A DNA stretch of 64,000 nt from Soonwooa sp. (GTDB lineage Bacteria > Bacteroidota > Bacteroidia > Flavobacteriales > Weeksellaceae): positions 1 through 64,000 of the forward strand of contig NZ_JASLDS010000072.1 in the NCBI RefSeq assembly GCF_030151385.1, in the 5' to 3' direction. The notes under the pieces were generated by a model. It saw only the letters and a list, made by a program, of their open reading frames with translations. It did not search any database and was not told the origin of the DNA. This document shows positions 43,862-52,091 of the stretch, piece after piece. Both the position numbers and the translations under genes were made by a program. Position 1 is the first letter of the stretch. Each line of letters begins with the position of its first letter.

Positions 43862-44479
43862 TTAATTTCCAAGATTATTTCTTTTCCAAAGTTGATCAAT
43901 TTTGTAAGTAAGTGCCACTTTACAGGTTGGCCATTCGTTTTCAATAATAGAGAAAACAACGGTATCCCGAACCAAGCCATTCGCCGAAATCATGTTGTTT
44001 CTAAGCACGCCATCTTGCTTTGCGCCCAATCTTGCAATCGCATTTCGGGATGGAAAATTGTACCAATTAGTGCGAAATTCCACGGCAATCGCCTTTAAAA
44101 CCTCAAAAGCATGTGTCAAAAGCAAAAATTTGCATTCGGTGTTGACGTAGGTTTTTTGGTAAGATTTTGCGTACCAAGTGTGGCCAATTTCCAATTTTCG
44201 ATATTCGGGAACGCCGTTCATATAGCGGGTTGTGCCGATAATTTTGTTCGCTTTTTTGTCAATCACCACAAAAGGCAAACCTTTGTCGGCATTATATTCT
44301 TCCAACGCAGCGTTGATGTACTTTTCAACCGTTTCTTCCGTCGGAACCGTCGTAAACCAAAGCTCCGATAAATCGCCATCTTTGCTGGCTTCCACCAAAT
44401 CGTTTTTATCTTCGATAGTGAGGGGACGAAGTAAGACATTTTCAGTTTCGAGGACCATTTTGTTGAACCATTTTTCCAT
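43862..44479 (-). CDS. GNAT-family N-acetyltransferase (RimJ/RimL-like)
   Basis: A 205-aa protein, or 198 aa from the internal Met at 44458 (MVLETENVLLRPLT). Family blocks: NVLLRPLTIEDKNDLVEA, IGTTRYMN, KLEIGHTWYAKSYQKTYVNTE and the C-terminal LGAKQDGVLRNN. It acetylates an amine of a small molecule or protein N terminus; substrate unknown. A TAATTTTG minus-strand box at 44520-44513 is a possible -10. Confidence 0.85.
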   Translation of the reverse strand: MEKWFNKMVLETENVLLRPLTIEDKNDLVEASKDGDLSELWFTTVPTEETVEKYINAALEEYNADKGLPFVVIDKKANKIIGTTRYMNGVPEYRKLEIGHTWYAKSYQKTYVNTECKFLLLTHAFEVLKAIAVEFRTNWYNFPSRNAIARLGAKQDGVLRNNMISANGLVRDTVVFSIIENEWPTCKVALTYKIDQLWKRNNLGN

Positions 44480-44555
44480 TGCTAAATTTTTTATGTTTCT
44501 AATTTCGGGAGCAAAATTACTGACAGAAAAAATGCACTTGGTAGCTCAGATTTGA

Positions 44556-46028
44556 TTATTCTGATAGTCCAGATTGCTGGTCGTCCATTTTCTTGAAAAG
44601 TTTAGCGAGATAGGTTACTGTAATCGTCAATTCCTGTTCATTCATCGATGCAAAACCAAATCTGAACGCATTGAGCACCTCGTCCCAACGCTTGATTTTC
44701 AACTGTGGATCTTTTACTAAATCTTTGATTTTATAAGGCGCTTTTAACTCAATCCAAAACGCCATTCCACCAGACGGAATATTGTATTGAACATACTTGC
44801 CGAGTTTTTTTTCTAAAAGTTCGTTCAAAAAATCACGTCGAAAATGATAAGCTTTTAAAGCCCTTTTCAAATGCCTTTTTAATTCTCCATTTTTGATGAG
44901 CGAAGCCAACGCATTTTGCATATAACCGTCGCCACCAACATCAATCAACTTTCGAAGTGCGACCGTTTGCGCAATAAAATTTGCAGGCGCCACCATAAAA
45001 CCAATACGCAACGACGGGTCCAAAATCTTGGAAAAAGAACCGATGTAGATGACATTTCCGTTGTGATTAGCGTTCGCCAAAGGCAAATACGGCGACGAAT
45101 TGTAGTGATAATCGTAGTCATAATCGTCCTCGATAATCACGAACGAATATTGCTGAGAAAGCGCCAACAACTTCATGCGACGCTCCACGCTCAAAGTCAC
45201 TGTCGTTGGATAATGATGATGCGGAATGACATAAACCGCCGAGATTTTTTTCTTTTTACAGATTTGCTCGATTTTATCAACGTCCAATCCATTCGCATCA
45301 ACATTTACCTCAAGTAATTTTGCACCAATTTCCACAAAGGTTTCATTAGCATTGGAATAATTGGGATTGCCCACAACAACGATGTCGCCGTCATTTAACA
45401 ACAATTTTGAAGCTAAATAAATACTCATTTGTGCGCCGTGCGTAATGAGAATATTGTCTGGTTTTATGTTTAAACCCCGCGATTCTGCCAGAAACTCAGC
45501 CAATTCCTCACGCAAACTTATCGTGCCTTGGTCGTTGCCGATATGTGCATTTTCAATCGCATAATTTCGGGCTAAATACGAGCGATACGTTTTCAATAAT
45601 TCGTCCAGCGGAGAAAGCCGAACATCGGGATAACCGTCGTTTATCGTAATTTTAGAATTATCATTTCCAGAATTTTTGGCTTCTTTTTTTACGATTTTAA
45701 AAGGTAGAGATAATTTATTTTCATACGCCAAAATCTTGTTTTGCTTAGCATCGATTTTAGGATAAAGCATCGGAATTTGGTTAGAAACCGTGATGCTTTT
45801 GCGTGGACTACTTTGTATCCAATCCTGCGCACTCAGTTCCTCGTATGCCGCAACAATGGTTTTGCGATGAAAGCCCAATAATTTAGACAATTCGCGACTA
45901 CTCGGCAGTTTTGCACCAGCTTTCAAAGTTCCGTTATTGATGGCATTAATGATGGAAATTGCGATTTGTTTGTAAATGGCAATATTGCTGTTTCGGTCAA
46001 CGTGGATAATATTTTCGAATGGAAGCAT
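44556..46028 (-). CDS. pdxR: MocR/PdxR-type GntR regulator with aminotransferase domain
   Basis: A 490-aa protein. The N-terminal GntR winged helix (about 10-80) reads KLPSSRELSKLLGFHRKTIVAAYEELS. The class I aminotransferase-like domain (about 130-485) has the PLP lysine in YIGSFSKILDPSLRIGF. MocR proteins sense PLP and control vitamin B6 genes (PdxR) or, in the GabR case, GABA use. The divergent pyridoxal kinase gene favours the PdxR role. Operator-like GGACTA motifs lie in the 312-bp intergenic region. Confidence 0.88.
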   Translation of the reverse strand: MLPFENIIHVDRNSNIAIYKQIAISIINAINNGTLKAGAKLPSSRELSKLLGFHRKTIVAAYEELSAQDWIQSSPRKSITVSNQIPMLYPKIDAKQNKILAYENKLSLPFKIVKKEAKNSGNDNSKITINDGYPDVRLSPLDELLKTYRSYLARNYAIENAHIGNDQGTISLREELAEFLAESRGLNIKPDNILITHGAQMSIYLASKLLLNDGDIVVVGNPNYSNANETFVEIGAKLLEVNVDANGLDVDKIEQICKKKKISAVYVIPHHHYPTTVTLSVERRMKLLALSQQYSFVIIEDDYDYDYHYNSSPYLPLANANHNGNVIYIGSFSKILDPSLRIGFMVAPANFIAQTVALRKLIDVGGDGYMQNALASLIKNGELKRHLKRALKAYHFRRDFLNELLEKKLGKYVQYNIPSGGMAFWIELKAPYKIKDLVKDPQLKIKRWDEVLNAFRFGFASMNEQELTITVTYLAKLFKKMDDQQSGLSE

Positions 46029-46029
46029 C

Positions 46030-46327
46030 TGGACTATTGATTAAAATAATTCTTACAAACAAAGATAGTCCTTTAGAGAAATACCTATGTTCATTTTGGG
46101 TTAAATAATTTCAATTCGAATACAATGTTTTGAACTTAAGATTAAGTCGCTACAATTATCGAGAAGTTTCTTATTTAATAGTTCTCAATACGCTTCACTA
46201 CTCGAACTGACGTATGAATATTACAATTTTGATTTAGATAAAAACCACAGTTTTAAAATTTAAAAATTGGACTACCTATATTCTTAAATCTGGACGATAT
46301 AGACCATCCAAAATAATCTTAGTTTTG
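46030..46327 (+). promoter_or_regulatory. MocR-controlled divergent promoter region
   Basis: GGACTAT (46031-46037) and ATAGTCC (46065-46071) form an inverted pair near pdxR. On the operon side TGGACTA (46268-46274) and TGGACGA (46291-46297) are direct repeats about two helical turns apart, followed by AGACCA. TAGTTTTG (46320-46327) is a consensus -10 with no TTG at -33, the pattern of an activator-dependent promoter. Transcription would start near 46334. Confidence 0.5.
46151..46212. repeat. partial copy of the REP-like element
   Basis: It shares ACTCGAACTGACG (46200-46212) and the TATCGAGAA/TTCTCAATA inner hairpin with the element at 23197-23290 but lacks the left outer arm. Confidence 0.55.
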
Positions 46328-46340
46328 CATTGTTAATTAA

Positions 46341-46411
46341 GGTCGGATGGCTGAGTGGTTAGGTGAAGGCACGCAATGTCTTTTACAGTGGTTCGAATCC
46401 ATTTCCGACCT
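46341..46411 (+). tRNA. tRNA-Cys (GCA)-like gene with C at position 33
   Basis: A 71-nt cloverleaf. Acceptor stem GGTCGGA/TCCGACC is 7 of 7. T8, A14 and the GG of the D loop are present. The anticodon stem AAGGC/GTCTT (one G-T pair) closes the loop ACGCAAT with anticodon GCA at 46373-46375. The T arm AGTGG-TTCGAAT-CCATT is good and the discriminator is T, as expected for tRNA-Cys. CCA is not encoded. The base before the anticodon is C instead of the near-universal U33, and A32/T38 could pair, leaving a 5-base loop. It is either a diverged second tRNA-Cys, a pseudogene, or a tRNA-like mRNA leader. It ends 17 bp before pdxY. Confidence 0.7.
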
Positions 46412-46428
46412 CTATTTTTAGAAAAAGC

Positions 46429-47280
46429 ATGAACAAAAAGAAAATTATCATCATCCACAGCAAGGTTTCCTACGGCTTTGTAGGGCTCAATACGACGGCG
46501 TTGGTGCTTCAATTGAACGGTTTCGAAGTCATCACCATTCCGACGGTGCTTTATTCCAATCATCTGGGATTAGCGACGGTTGGCGGCGGCGCTGTTCCCG
46601 ACGATTTGTTTCAGGATTTGTTAGAAGGCGTTTTGAAATTAGATTTGCTCAACGACGTTGCAACGATTGTTACTGGTTATATTGGCACGGAAAATCAGGT
46701 GAAAATGACGGCTGATTTTATTCAAAGAATTAAAAAAACGCATCCATCGATTACGTATTTGTGCGATCCTGTGATGGGCGATATTGACGCAGGTTTGTAC
46801 GTAAATCCGAACGTTTCTACGAGTATTGAAAAGCTTTTGCTGCCGCTTGCCGATATTTCTACACCCAACCAATTTGAAATTCAAAAAATTCTGAATACCA
46901 CTACAAATTCGGCTGATGAAATATTGGATTTAATCCGTTTTAATGCGCTATTTTCTACTCAAAAAATCATTATTACTGGTGCAAAATTCAAAACCACTTT
47001 ACACGGAACTTTGGATAATTGCATCATCGAAAATGGCGAGATGACCATCATCCGAAACAAAGAAATTCCTGTTCAAATGGCGGGAACGGGCGAACTTTTC
47101 GCTGCACATTTACTTTCGTTTTTGCTCAAAAGAATTCATTTAAACGAAGCCGTTTTGTTGTCGGGCGATATTCTTTCCAATGTTTTGTTGAGAATGTTCA
47201 ACAACGGCAGAATGGATTTTAACAGCGAAGATATCATTGCATCATTGAATATTTTAAACCTTAATTCTTGCAGTAAATGA
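46429..47280 (+). CDS. pdxY: pyridoxal/pyridoxamine kinase family protein
   Basis: A protein of 283 aa from the ATG at 46429 (MNKKKIIIIHSK); an ATG at 46363 is in frame but inside the tRNA-like gene. Ribokinase-type fold: HSKVSYGFVGLNTTA at the substrate site, CDPVMGD (112-118), TPNQFE (145-150). The anion-hole motif reads GTGE (219-222) where the family has GTGD with the catalytic Asp. It phosphorylates pyridoxal-type B6 vitamers with ATP. It is the first protein gene of the operon and overlaps the AAA gene by 4 bases. Confidence 0.85.
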   Translation: MNKKKIIIIHSKVSYGFVGLNTTALVLQLNGFEVITIPTVLYSNHLGLATVGGGAVPDDLFQDLLEGVLKLDLLNDVATIVTGYIGTENQVKMTADFIQRIKKTHPSITYLCDPVMGDIDAGLYVNPNVSTSIEKLLLPLADISTPNQFEIQKILNTTTNSADEILDLIRFNALFSTQKIIITGAKFKTTLHGTLDNCIIENGEMTIIRNKEIPVQMAGTGELFAAHLLSFLLKRIHLNEAVLLSGDILSNVLLRMFNNGRMDFNSEDIIASLNILNLNSCSK

Positions 47281-48062
47281 GCGTATTTGATTTAATTATT
47301 CAAAAAAAAGAAGCGGTAAAACTGGAAGATGTTTTCTTGAATGCGACGAACAAAAAAGTGATTTCGCAACTCATAAAAGAGCATAGTTATTTGCCAGAAT
47401 TGCAGAAATATGGACTTCCTGTGAACAACAAAATTTTGTTGCACGGCAGTTCTGGTTGTGGTAAAACGACGACTGCAAAAGCGATTGCTGACGCTTTAAG
47501 GAAAACGATTTTAATTCTAAACTTAAGCAATATTGTCAACGCAAGAATTGGCGAAACTTCTAAAAATATTAAAGAAGTTTTTGAGAAAGCAGGAAGAGAA
47601 AAAGCGGTGCTTTTCCTCGATGAATTCGACCAAATTGGCAAGGCGAGAGGCAGCGACGACAAAGATGTTGGCGAAATGCGACGATTGGTAAATACGCTCA
47701 TTCAGCTGATTGATTATTTCCCTGAAAATGCTTTGTTAATCAGTGCTACCAACCATTCGGAGATTATTGATACTGCACTTTTAAGACGTTTTCAGTTGCA
47801 TATTTCTTTTGAAAAACCAACGAAAAACGAACTGAATTTGTTTTACGACAATATTTTATCAGCAATCCCAACTCATTTAAAAAACTTCGACAGAAAATAT
47901 GAAATTTCGTACGCCGAAGCCAAAGATGATGCTTTCACACAGGTTAAATCCTTATTGATAGAACAGTTGGAAAAGGAGAAAATCGAGAATTTGGCAGAAA
48001 CTGAATGTCACGATTTAAGAAAAATGAAAAATAACACCAAAAAATTAAAGAATGAACAATAA
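47277..48062 (+). CDS. AAA+ ATPase of the B6 operon
   Basis: A 261-aa single AAA module. Walker A GSSGCGKT (57-64), Walker B VLFLDEFDQ with D115 and E116, sensor SATN with N159, and an arginine-finger-like ALLRRF. The N-terminal 50 residues are helical and the C terminus is strongly charged (EKEKIENLAETECHDLRKMKNN). It resembles SpoVK/FtsH-like classical AAA proteins but has no protease or membrane segment. Its partner is unknown. It may remodel an enzyme encoded in this operon; inference only. Its ATGA start overlaps pdxY. Confidence 0.82.
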   Translation: MSVFDLIIQKKEAVKLEDVFLNATNKKVISQLIKEHSYLPELQKYGLPVNNKILLHGSSGCGKTTTAKAIADALRKTILILNLSNIVNARIGETSKNIKEVFEKAGREKAVLFLDEFDQIGKARGSDDKDVGEMRRLVNTLIQLIDYFPENALLISATNHSEIIDTALLRRFQLHISFEKPTKNELNLFYDNILSAIPTHLKNFDRKYEISYAEAKDDAFTQVKSLLIEQLEKEKIENLAETECHDLRKMKNNTKKLKNEQ

Positions 48063-48945
48063 TAAAAAAGTAAAAATAGCCTTGGCTTCCTATAAAACGC
48101 AACAACATTTCAACAACGGCGTACAGCACGATGAGGACGAAGATTTATTGAATTATTTGCGGTCGAAATCTGAAGATGTAACCAAGGAAATTTGGAACGA
48201 CGAGCAGGTAAATTGGGAGCAGTACGATATTGTGATTGTAAAATCGACTTGGGATTATCACATTCATCTTTCAGAGTTTTTGGATTGGTTAACGCATTTG
48301 GAATCTTTAGGTATTATGGTTAAAAATAATGCAAAAACCATTCGTTGGAACAGCGATAAAATTTATCTGAAAGAAATTGCAGACAGCGGTTTACCAGTTG
48401 TTTCATCCATTTTTTCTGAAACTTTTGACGAAGTCGAAACAAGTTTTGAGCAATTAAATACGCAAGAAATTGTAGTAAAACCAAGAATTTCGGCTGGAGC
48501 AAAAGACACTTTTAAAGTCAAACGAAGCGAATTTTCTCAACATAAAAATGAGATTGAAAAATTGATGGCGACAACACCAATTATTGTTCAGCCTTTTGTA
48601 AAAGAGATTGCGGATGGCGAATGGAGTTTCTTATTTTTTGGTGGTAATTATAGTCATTCTTTGCTGAAAACGCCTAAGGAAAAGGATTTCAGAGTGCAAC
48701 ATTATTGGGGTGGCAGTGTTAGCACGCCTCAAATTTCAGGAGACATTATTGAAAAAAGTATTCAGCCTTATGTATCGAAATTTGCTTCCGATACCTTGTA
48801 TGCCCGTGTGGACGGCGTTTTTATTGATGGTATTTTTCATTTGATGGAGCTGGAACTTATCGAACCTTATCTCTTCCTTTCGACATCGGAAAATTCGTTT
48901 GAGAATTATTATCAGGCGCTTTTAAAAGTAAAATCTGCATTATGA
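48052..48945 (+). CDS. ATP-grasp enzyme (RimK/DcsG-like)
   Basis: A 297-aa protein. IVIVKSTWDYHIH near 60 and the ATP-grasp elements EIVVKPRISAGAKDTFKV, IIVQPFVKEIADGEWSFLFFGG, and LYARVDGVFIDGIFHLMELELIEPYLFL match the group that includes cycloserine-biosynthesis DcsG and glutathione-synthetase-like proteins. It should form a C-N or related bond through an acyl-phosphate; substrate unknown. It overlaps the AAA gene by 11 bases and yggS by 4. Confidence 0.82.
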   Translation: MNNNKKVKIALASYKTQQHFNNGVQHDEDEDLLNYLRSKSEDVTKEIWNDEQVNWEQYDIVIVKSTWDYHIHLSEFLDWLTHLESLGIMVKNNAKTIRWNSDKIYLKEIADSGLPVVSSIFSETFDEVETSFEQLNTQEIVVKPRISAGAKDTFKVKRSEFSQHKNEIEKLMATTPIIVQPFVKEIADGEWSFLFFGGNYSHSLLKTPKEKDFRVQHYWGGSVSTPQISGDIIEKSIQPYVSKFASDTLYARVDGVFIDGIFHLMELELIEPYLFLSTSENSFENYYQALLKVKSAL

Positions 48946-49682
48946 ACCAAAATATCCTCGAAAATATCGCAATAATCGTCGAGCGCATGAATAAGGCTTG
49001 TCAAAAAAGTGGTCGAAATCCAAACGATGTGAAATTACTTTTGGCAACGAAAACCGTGGATGCAGAACGTATAAAAGTAGCTTTGGATGCGGGTTATACG
49101 ATGATTGCAGAAAACAGAGTGCAGGAATTGAAAGAAAAATATGAGGCTCTAAAAACGACGCCTCACACCAATCATTTTATCGGGCATTTGCAAACCAATA
49201 AAATTAAAGATATCATCAAATATGATGTGCAATGTTTGCAATCTTTAGATCGATTAGATTTAGCAGAGAAATTACATCAACGTCTTCTCTTTGAGGGAAA
49301 AAAGATGAACGTTTTTATCCAAGCGAATACTTCCGACGAAGAAAGCAAATTTGGAATTCATCCTGACAAAGCGCTTGAGTTGGTGCGTCAAGTCTCTCAG
49401 TTAGAAACCTTGCAAATAAAGGGTTTGATGACGATTGGTTTGTTGAGCAATCATTCGGAGAAAGTACGAGCTTGCTTTAAATTACTCAAAAATCTGCAAC
49501 AAAAAATCATTGCTGAAAACATTCAAAATGTTGAAATGAACGAATTGTCGATGGGTATGAGTGGCGATCTGGAAATTGCGATTGAAGAAGGCGCAAGTAT
49601 TATTCGCGTGGGTTCTGCCATTTTCGGAGAGCGCATTTATCCTGATAGTTATTATTGGAACGAAGGAAGTAATTTGACTTAA
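48942..49682 (+). CDS. yggS: YggS/PROSC PLP-homeostasis protein
   Basis: A 246-aa protein with an alanine-racemase-type fold. K37 in LLLATKTV is the PLP lysine. NHFIGHLQTNKIK, FIQANTSDEESKFGI, and LSMGMSGDLEIAIEEGASIIRVGSAIFG complete the family pattern. It binds and buffers free PLP rather than catalysing a reaction. Its place at the end of a MocR-pdxY operon strongly supports a B6 function for the whole unit. Confidence 0.95.
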   Translation: MNQNILENIAIIVERMNKACQKSGRNPNDVKLLLATKTVDAERIKVALDAGYTMIAENRVQELKEKYEALKTTPHTNHFIGHLQTNKIKDIIKYDVQCLQSLDRLDLAEKLHQRLLFEGKKMNVFIQANTSDEESKFGIHPDKALELVRQVSQLETLQIKGLMTIGLLSNHSEKVRACFKLLKNLQQKIIAENIQNVEMNELSMGMSGDLEIAIEEGASIIRVGSAIFGERIYPDSYYWNEGSNLT

Positions 49683-49687
49683 AACAA

Positions 49688-49734
49688 AATCAAGACGCAG
49701 GATTTTGTCCAACTCGTTTTGCTGCGTCTTGATT
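49688..49734 (+). terminator. hairpin after the B6 operon
   Basis: AATCAAGACGCAG and CTGCGTCTTGATT form a 13-bp perfect stem with a 21-base loop. No T run follows, so termination strength is uncertain. Confidence 0.65.
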
Positions 49735-49759
49735 ATACTTACAATGTATTGATATCACT

Positions 49760-50881
49760 TTAATAAGCAATATCAAAGACTTTTTCCATTTGTTTTTCGT
49801 TGACAGAATTTGGCGTTGCTTTTACCAAAGTATTGCGAAGCCAAACTGCCAAAGCATTTTCATAATGCGAAACTTTACCAATAGCTGCGCTGGTATTCAC
49901 GATATAATGGGCTTTTTTCATGCGTAAATTTTCGTATTGTGTGAAAACTTCTTCTACCGTTTTTCCCTCGCCAAAAAGCTTTCCGAGCACGTAAGCATCT
50001 TCAATCGCCTGACAAGCACCTTGTCCCATATTTGGCGTTGTTGCATGCGCTGCATCACCAATTAAGCAAACGCGATCTTTTTGCCATTGCGAAATCGGTT
50101 CCAAATCTATAATGCCGCTCACGAAGATATTTTCCTTTGGCGTTTCAGAAATCATTCTGACAACATCTGCATTAAAATCGGTAAAAAGTTCAGCAAGATT
50201 GTTCGGGTTTTTCACCAATTTTTCGTTAACAACGGCGTACCAATAGACTTTTTGGTCGTTGATTCGCACAAAACCAAAACGTCTTCCTTTTCCCCAAGCT
50301 TCATGCGCCTGGTGATTGTATTTCGTCGCCCAATCCATGTCTGCAACGCCACGCCAACATTTTTGTCCAGAATCTCTAAGTGTTCCAATGTTTAGAATTT
50401 GATTTCGAACCGCCGATTTTATTCCGTCGGCGCCAATAACAACATCAGCGTTTGTGATAGTTCCGTCCTCAAAAGTGAGTTTATAGTCCTCGTTTTTCTC
50501 AATTTTAGCCAGACGTTTGGAAAGCTGAATGTTTTCAAAACCGATTTCCTCAGCCAAAATTAGTTGCAAATCGCCGCGGTGAATAGCAACATTATGAACG
50601 CCATATTTGCTTTCAAATTTATTCAGTTGTACGTCGGATAAGGTCTTCAACTGCGGGTCTGTAATTTTAATATTTGAAATTTTATGACCAGCATTTTCAA
50701 TTTTGTGTCGAATACCCAATTTATCAAAAACCTGCATTGCATTATTCGCCATGATAATCCCAGCGCCGACAGGCTTTATTTCGGGAGCACTTTCGTAAAT
50801 CGTTACATCTAAGTTGTTTTTTTGCAAGGCTAAAGCTGTTGTCAAACCGCCAATTCCGCCTCCTATAATTGCTATTTTCAT
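49760..50881 (-). CDS. FAD-dependent monooxygenase (group A, UbiH/zeaxanthin-epoxidase-like)
   Basis: A protein of 373 aa from the ATG at 50881 (MKIAIIGGGIGG). Motifs: FAD-binding GGGIGGLTTALAL, the DG motif VVIGADGIKSAVRNQ, and the GD motif VCLIGDAAHATTPNMGQGACQAIED. It hydroxylates an aromatic or hydrophobic small molecule with NAD(P)H and oxygen. TetX-type antibiotic inactivation is not supported by any specific motif. It is the last gene of a six-gene minus-strand operon. Confidence 0.87.
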   Translation of the reverse strand: MKIAIIGGGIGGLTTALALQKNNLDVTIYESAPEIKPVGAGIIMANNAMQVFDKLGIRHKIENAGHKISNIKITDPQLKTLSDVQLNKFESKYGVHNVAIHRGDLQLILAEEIGFENIQLSKRLAKIEKNEDYKLTFEDGTITNADVVIGADGIKSAVRNQILNIGTLRDSGQKCWRGVADMDWATKYNHQAHEAWGKGRRFGFVRINDQKVYWYAVVNEKLVKNPNNLAELFTDFNADVVRMISETPKENIFVSGIIDLEPISQWQKDRVCLIGDAAHATTPNMGQGACQAIEDAYVLGKLFGEGKTVEEVFTQYENLRMKKAHYIVNTSAAIGKVSHYENALAVWLRNTLVKATPNSVNEKQMEKVFDIAY

Positions 50882-50957
50882 TGTGATTGTATTTAAATGA
50901 TGAGGCAAAATTACAAGTCCGAAAAGCCAAAAACGTTCACTTAAGTTAATTTCGGAA

Positions 50958-51530
50958 TCAATAAATCCGTTTCCGAATTCTGCTCAAAGATTGTGGTGTG
51001 ATTCCCAAATAGGACGAAATATACTTCTGCGGAATTTTGTTCAGAATCTCGGGCGACTTTTTCAAAAGGTTAAGATATCGTTCTTCGGGCGTGTAGAAAA
51101 ACAATTCGTCCAAACGTTGTTTTGCGTCCAAAAAAGCCAAATCGGACATGTGTTTTGCCAAACCAAGCCAAAAAATATCTTTCTGAATCAAAGCTTCAAC
51201 ATCTTTTTTGTCGAAATACAGAACTTCGGTTTTCAACAAAGTTTGTATCAGTGCAACCGACTTTTTGCCCGTAATATAACTCGCATAATCGCCGATGACA
51301 TCATTATTGACCTGCAAAAGATAGCTGATGTCTTCGCCTTTTTCGTTGACATAATAAATCCGAACAGCACCATTCAAAATGAATCCCAAACGGGCGAAAA
51401 TGTCGTTTTTGGGTTCTATCATTTTGTTTTTATCATAGTTGACAACATAACAAATTTCCAAAAACTCATCAACACGTTCCAACGAAAGTTGAAGCGTTTC
51501 CGCCAGTTTTTCTTTTAGTACTGTTGTCAT
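50958..51530 (-). CDS. Crp/Fnr-family regulator
   Basis: A 190-aa protein. The cyclic-nucleotide-type beta-roll (about 20-115) lacks the cAMP-phosphate motif of true Crp. The C-terminal helix-turn-helix region is YLGITPQSLSRIRKRI. No FNR-type cysteine cluster. Such short Crp/Fnr-like proteins are abundant in Bacteroidota and their ligands are unknown. It lies 76 bp before the monooxygenase gene, where a small palindrome (ACTTAAGT, 50939-50946) could be its site. Confidence 0.83.
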   Translation of the reverse strand: MTTVLKEKLAETLQLSLERVDEFLEICYVVNYDKNKMIEPKNDIFARLGFILNGAVRIYYVNEKGEDISYLLQVNNDVIGDYASYITGKKSVALIQTLLKTEVLYFDKKDVEALIQKDIFWLGLAKHMSDLAFLDAKQRLDELFFYTPEERYLNLLKKSPEILNKIPQKYISSYLGITPQSLSRIRKRIY

Positions 51531-51549
51531 TATTTCTATGATTTTAAGT

Positions 51550-52080
51550 TTATTTCCATTCCTCGTTTAAAATCGCAAAAATTACGTCGTCTGCCCAAGT
51601 TCCGTTTTGGTAATAACTTTTTACGAAATGTGCTTCCTTACGCAATCCAAGACGTTGCATCAATTTTTCCGAAGCTATATTTCTTGGGTCCAAAGAAGCC
51701 ATAATTCGGTGTTTTTTCAAATTTTTAAAAAGATAATTAATTAACAAATTTAAAGCTTCCGAAGCCAAAGCTTTTCCTTGAAATGCTTTATCCAAGGTAA
51801 TCCCAAATTCCACCTGCAAATTTTCTTCACCAAAAAAATGCACACCAATATCTCCAACGAGATTTCCCGTTTCTTTTTCCAAAATCACCAATTGAAACCA
51901 CGATTCAGGCTGATTAAATTCCGCTGGATTCTTCTCGATAAATGTTTCTACTTCCTCCAAATTTTCAGGAATCCAACCTTGATAAGCGTTGGCAATTTTG
52001 TCAGCACGATATTCTAAAACCCGCACTGCATCTTGTTTTGCGATAGGACGCAAAATAATTTTTTCGTTTTCCAATTTCAT
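51550..52080 (-). CDS. GNAT-family acetyltransferase (RimJ-type)
   Basis: A 176-aa protein. IILRPIAKQDAVRVLEYRADK, LVGDIGVHFF, VEFGITLDKAFQGKALASEAL and the C-terminal SEKLMQRLGLRKEAHFVKSY are the standard RimJ/L blocks. It is in the middle of the operon between DUF4180 and the Crp/Fnr gene. Substrate unknown. Confidence 0.88.
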   Translation of the reverse strand: MKLENEKIILRPIAKQDAVRVLEYRADKIANAYQGWIPENLEEVETFIEKNPAEFNQPESWFQLVILEKETGNLVGDIGVHFFGEENLQVEFGITLDKAFQGKALASEALNLLINYLFKNLKKHRIMASLDPRNIASEKLMQRLGLRKEAHFVKSYYQNGTWADDVIFAILNEEWK

Positions 52081-52091
52081 TTTCTAAAGCT

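Noticed and set aside
46363..46428. ATG-initiated N-terminal extension of pdxY
   Set aside because: It lies inside the tRNA-like sequence; homology to kinases begins at MNKKKIII (46429).
49760..50881. TetX-type tetracycline-inactivating monooxygenase
   Set aside because: Only generic group A flavoprotein motifs are visible; nothing specific to TetX.
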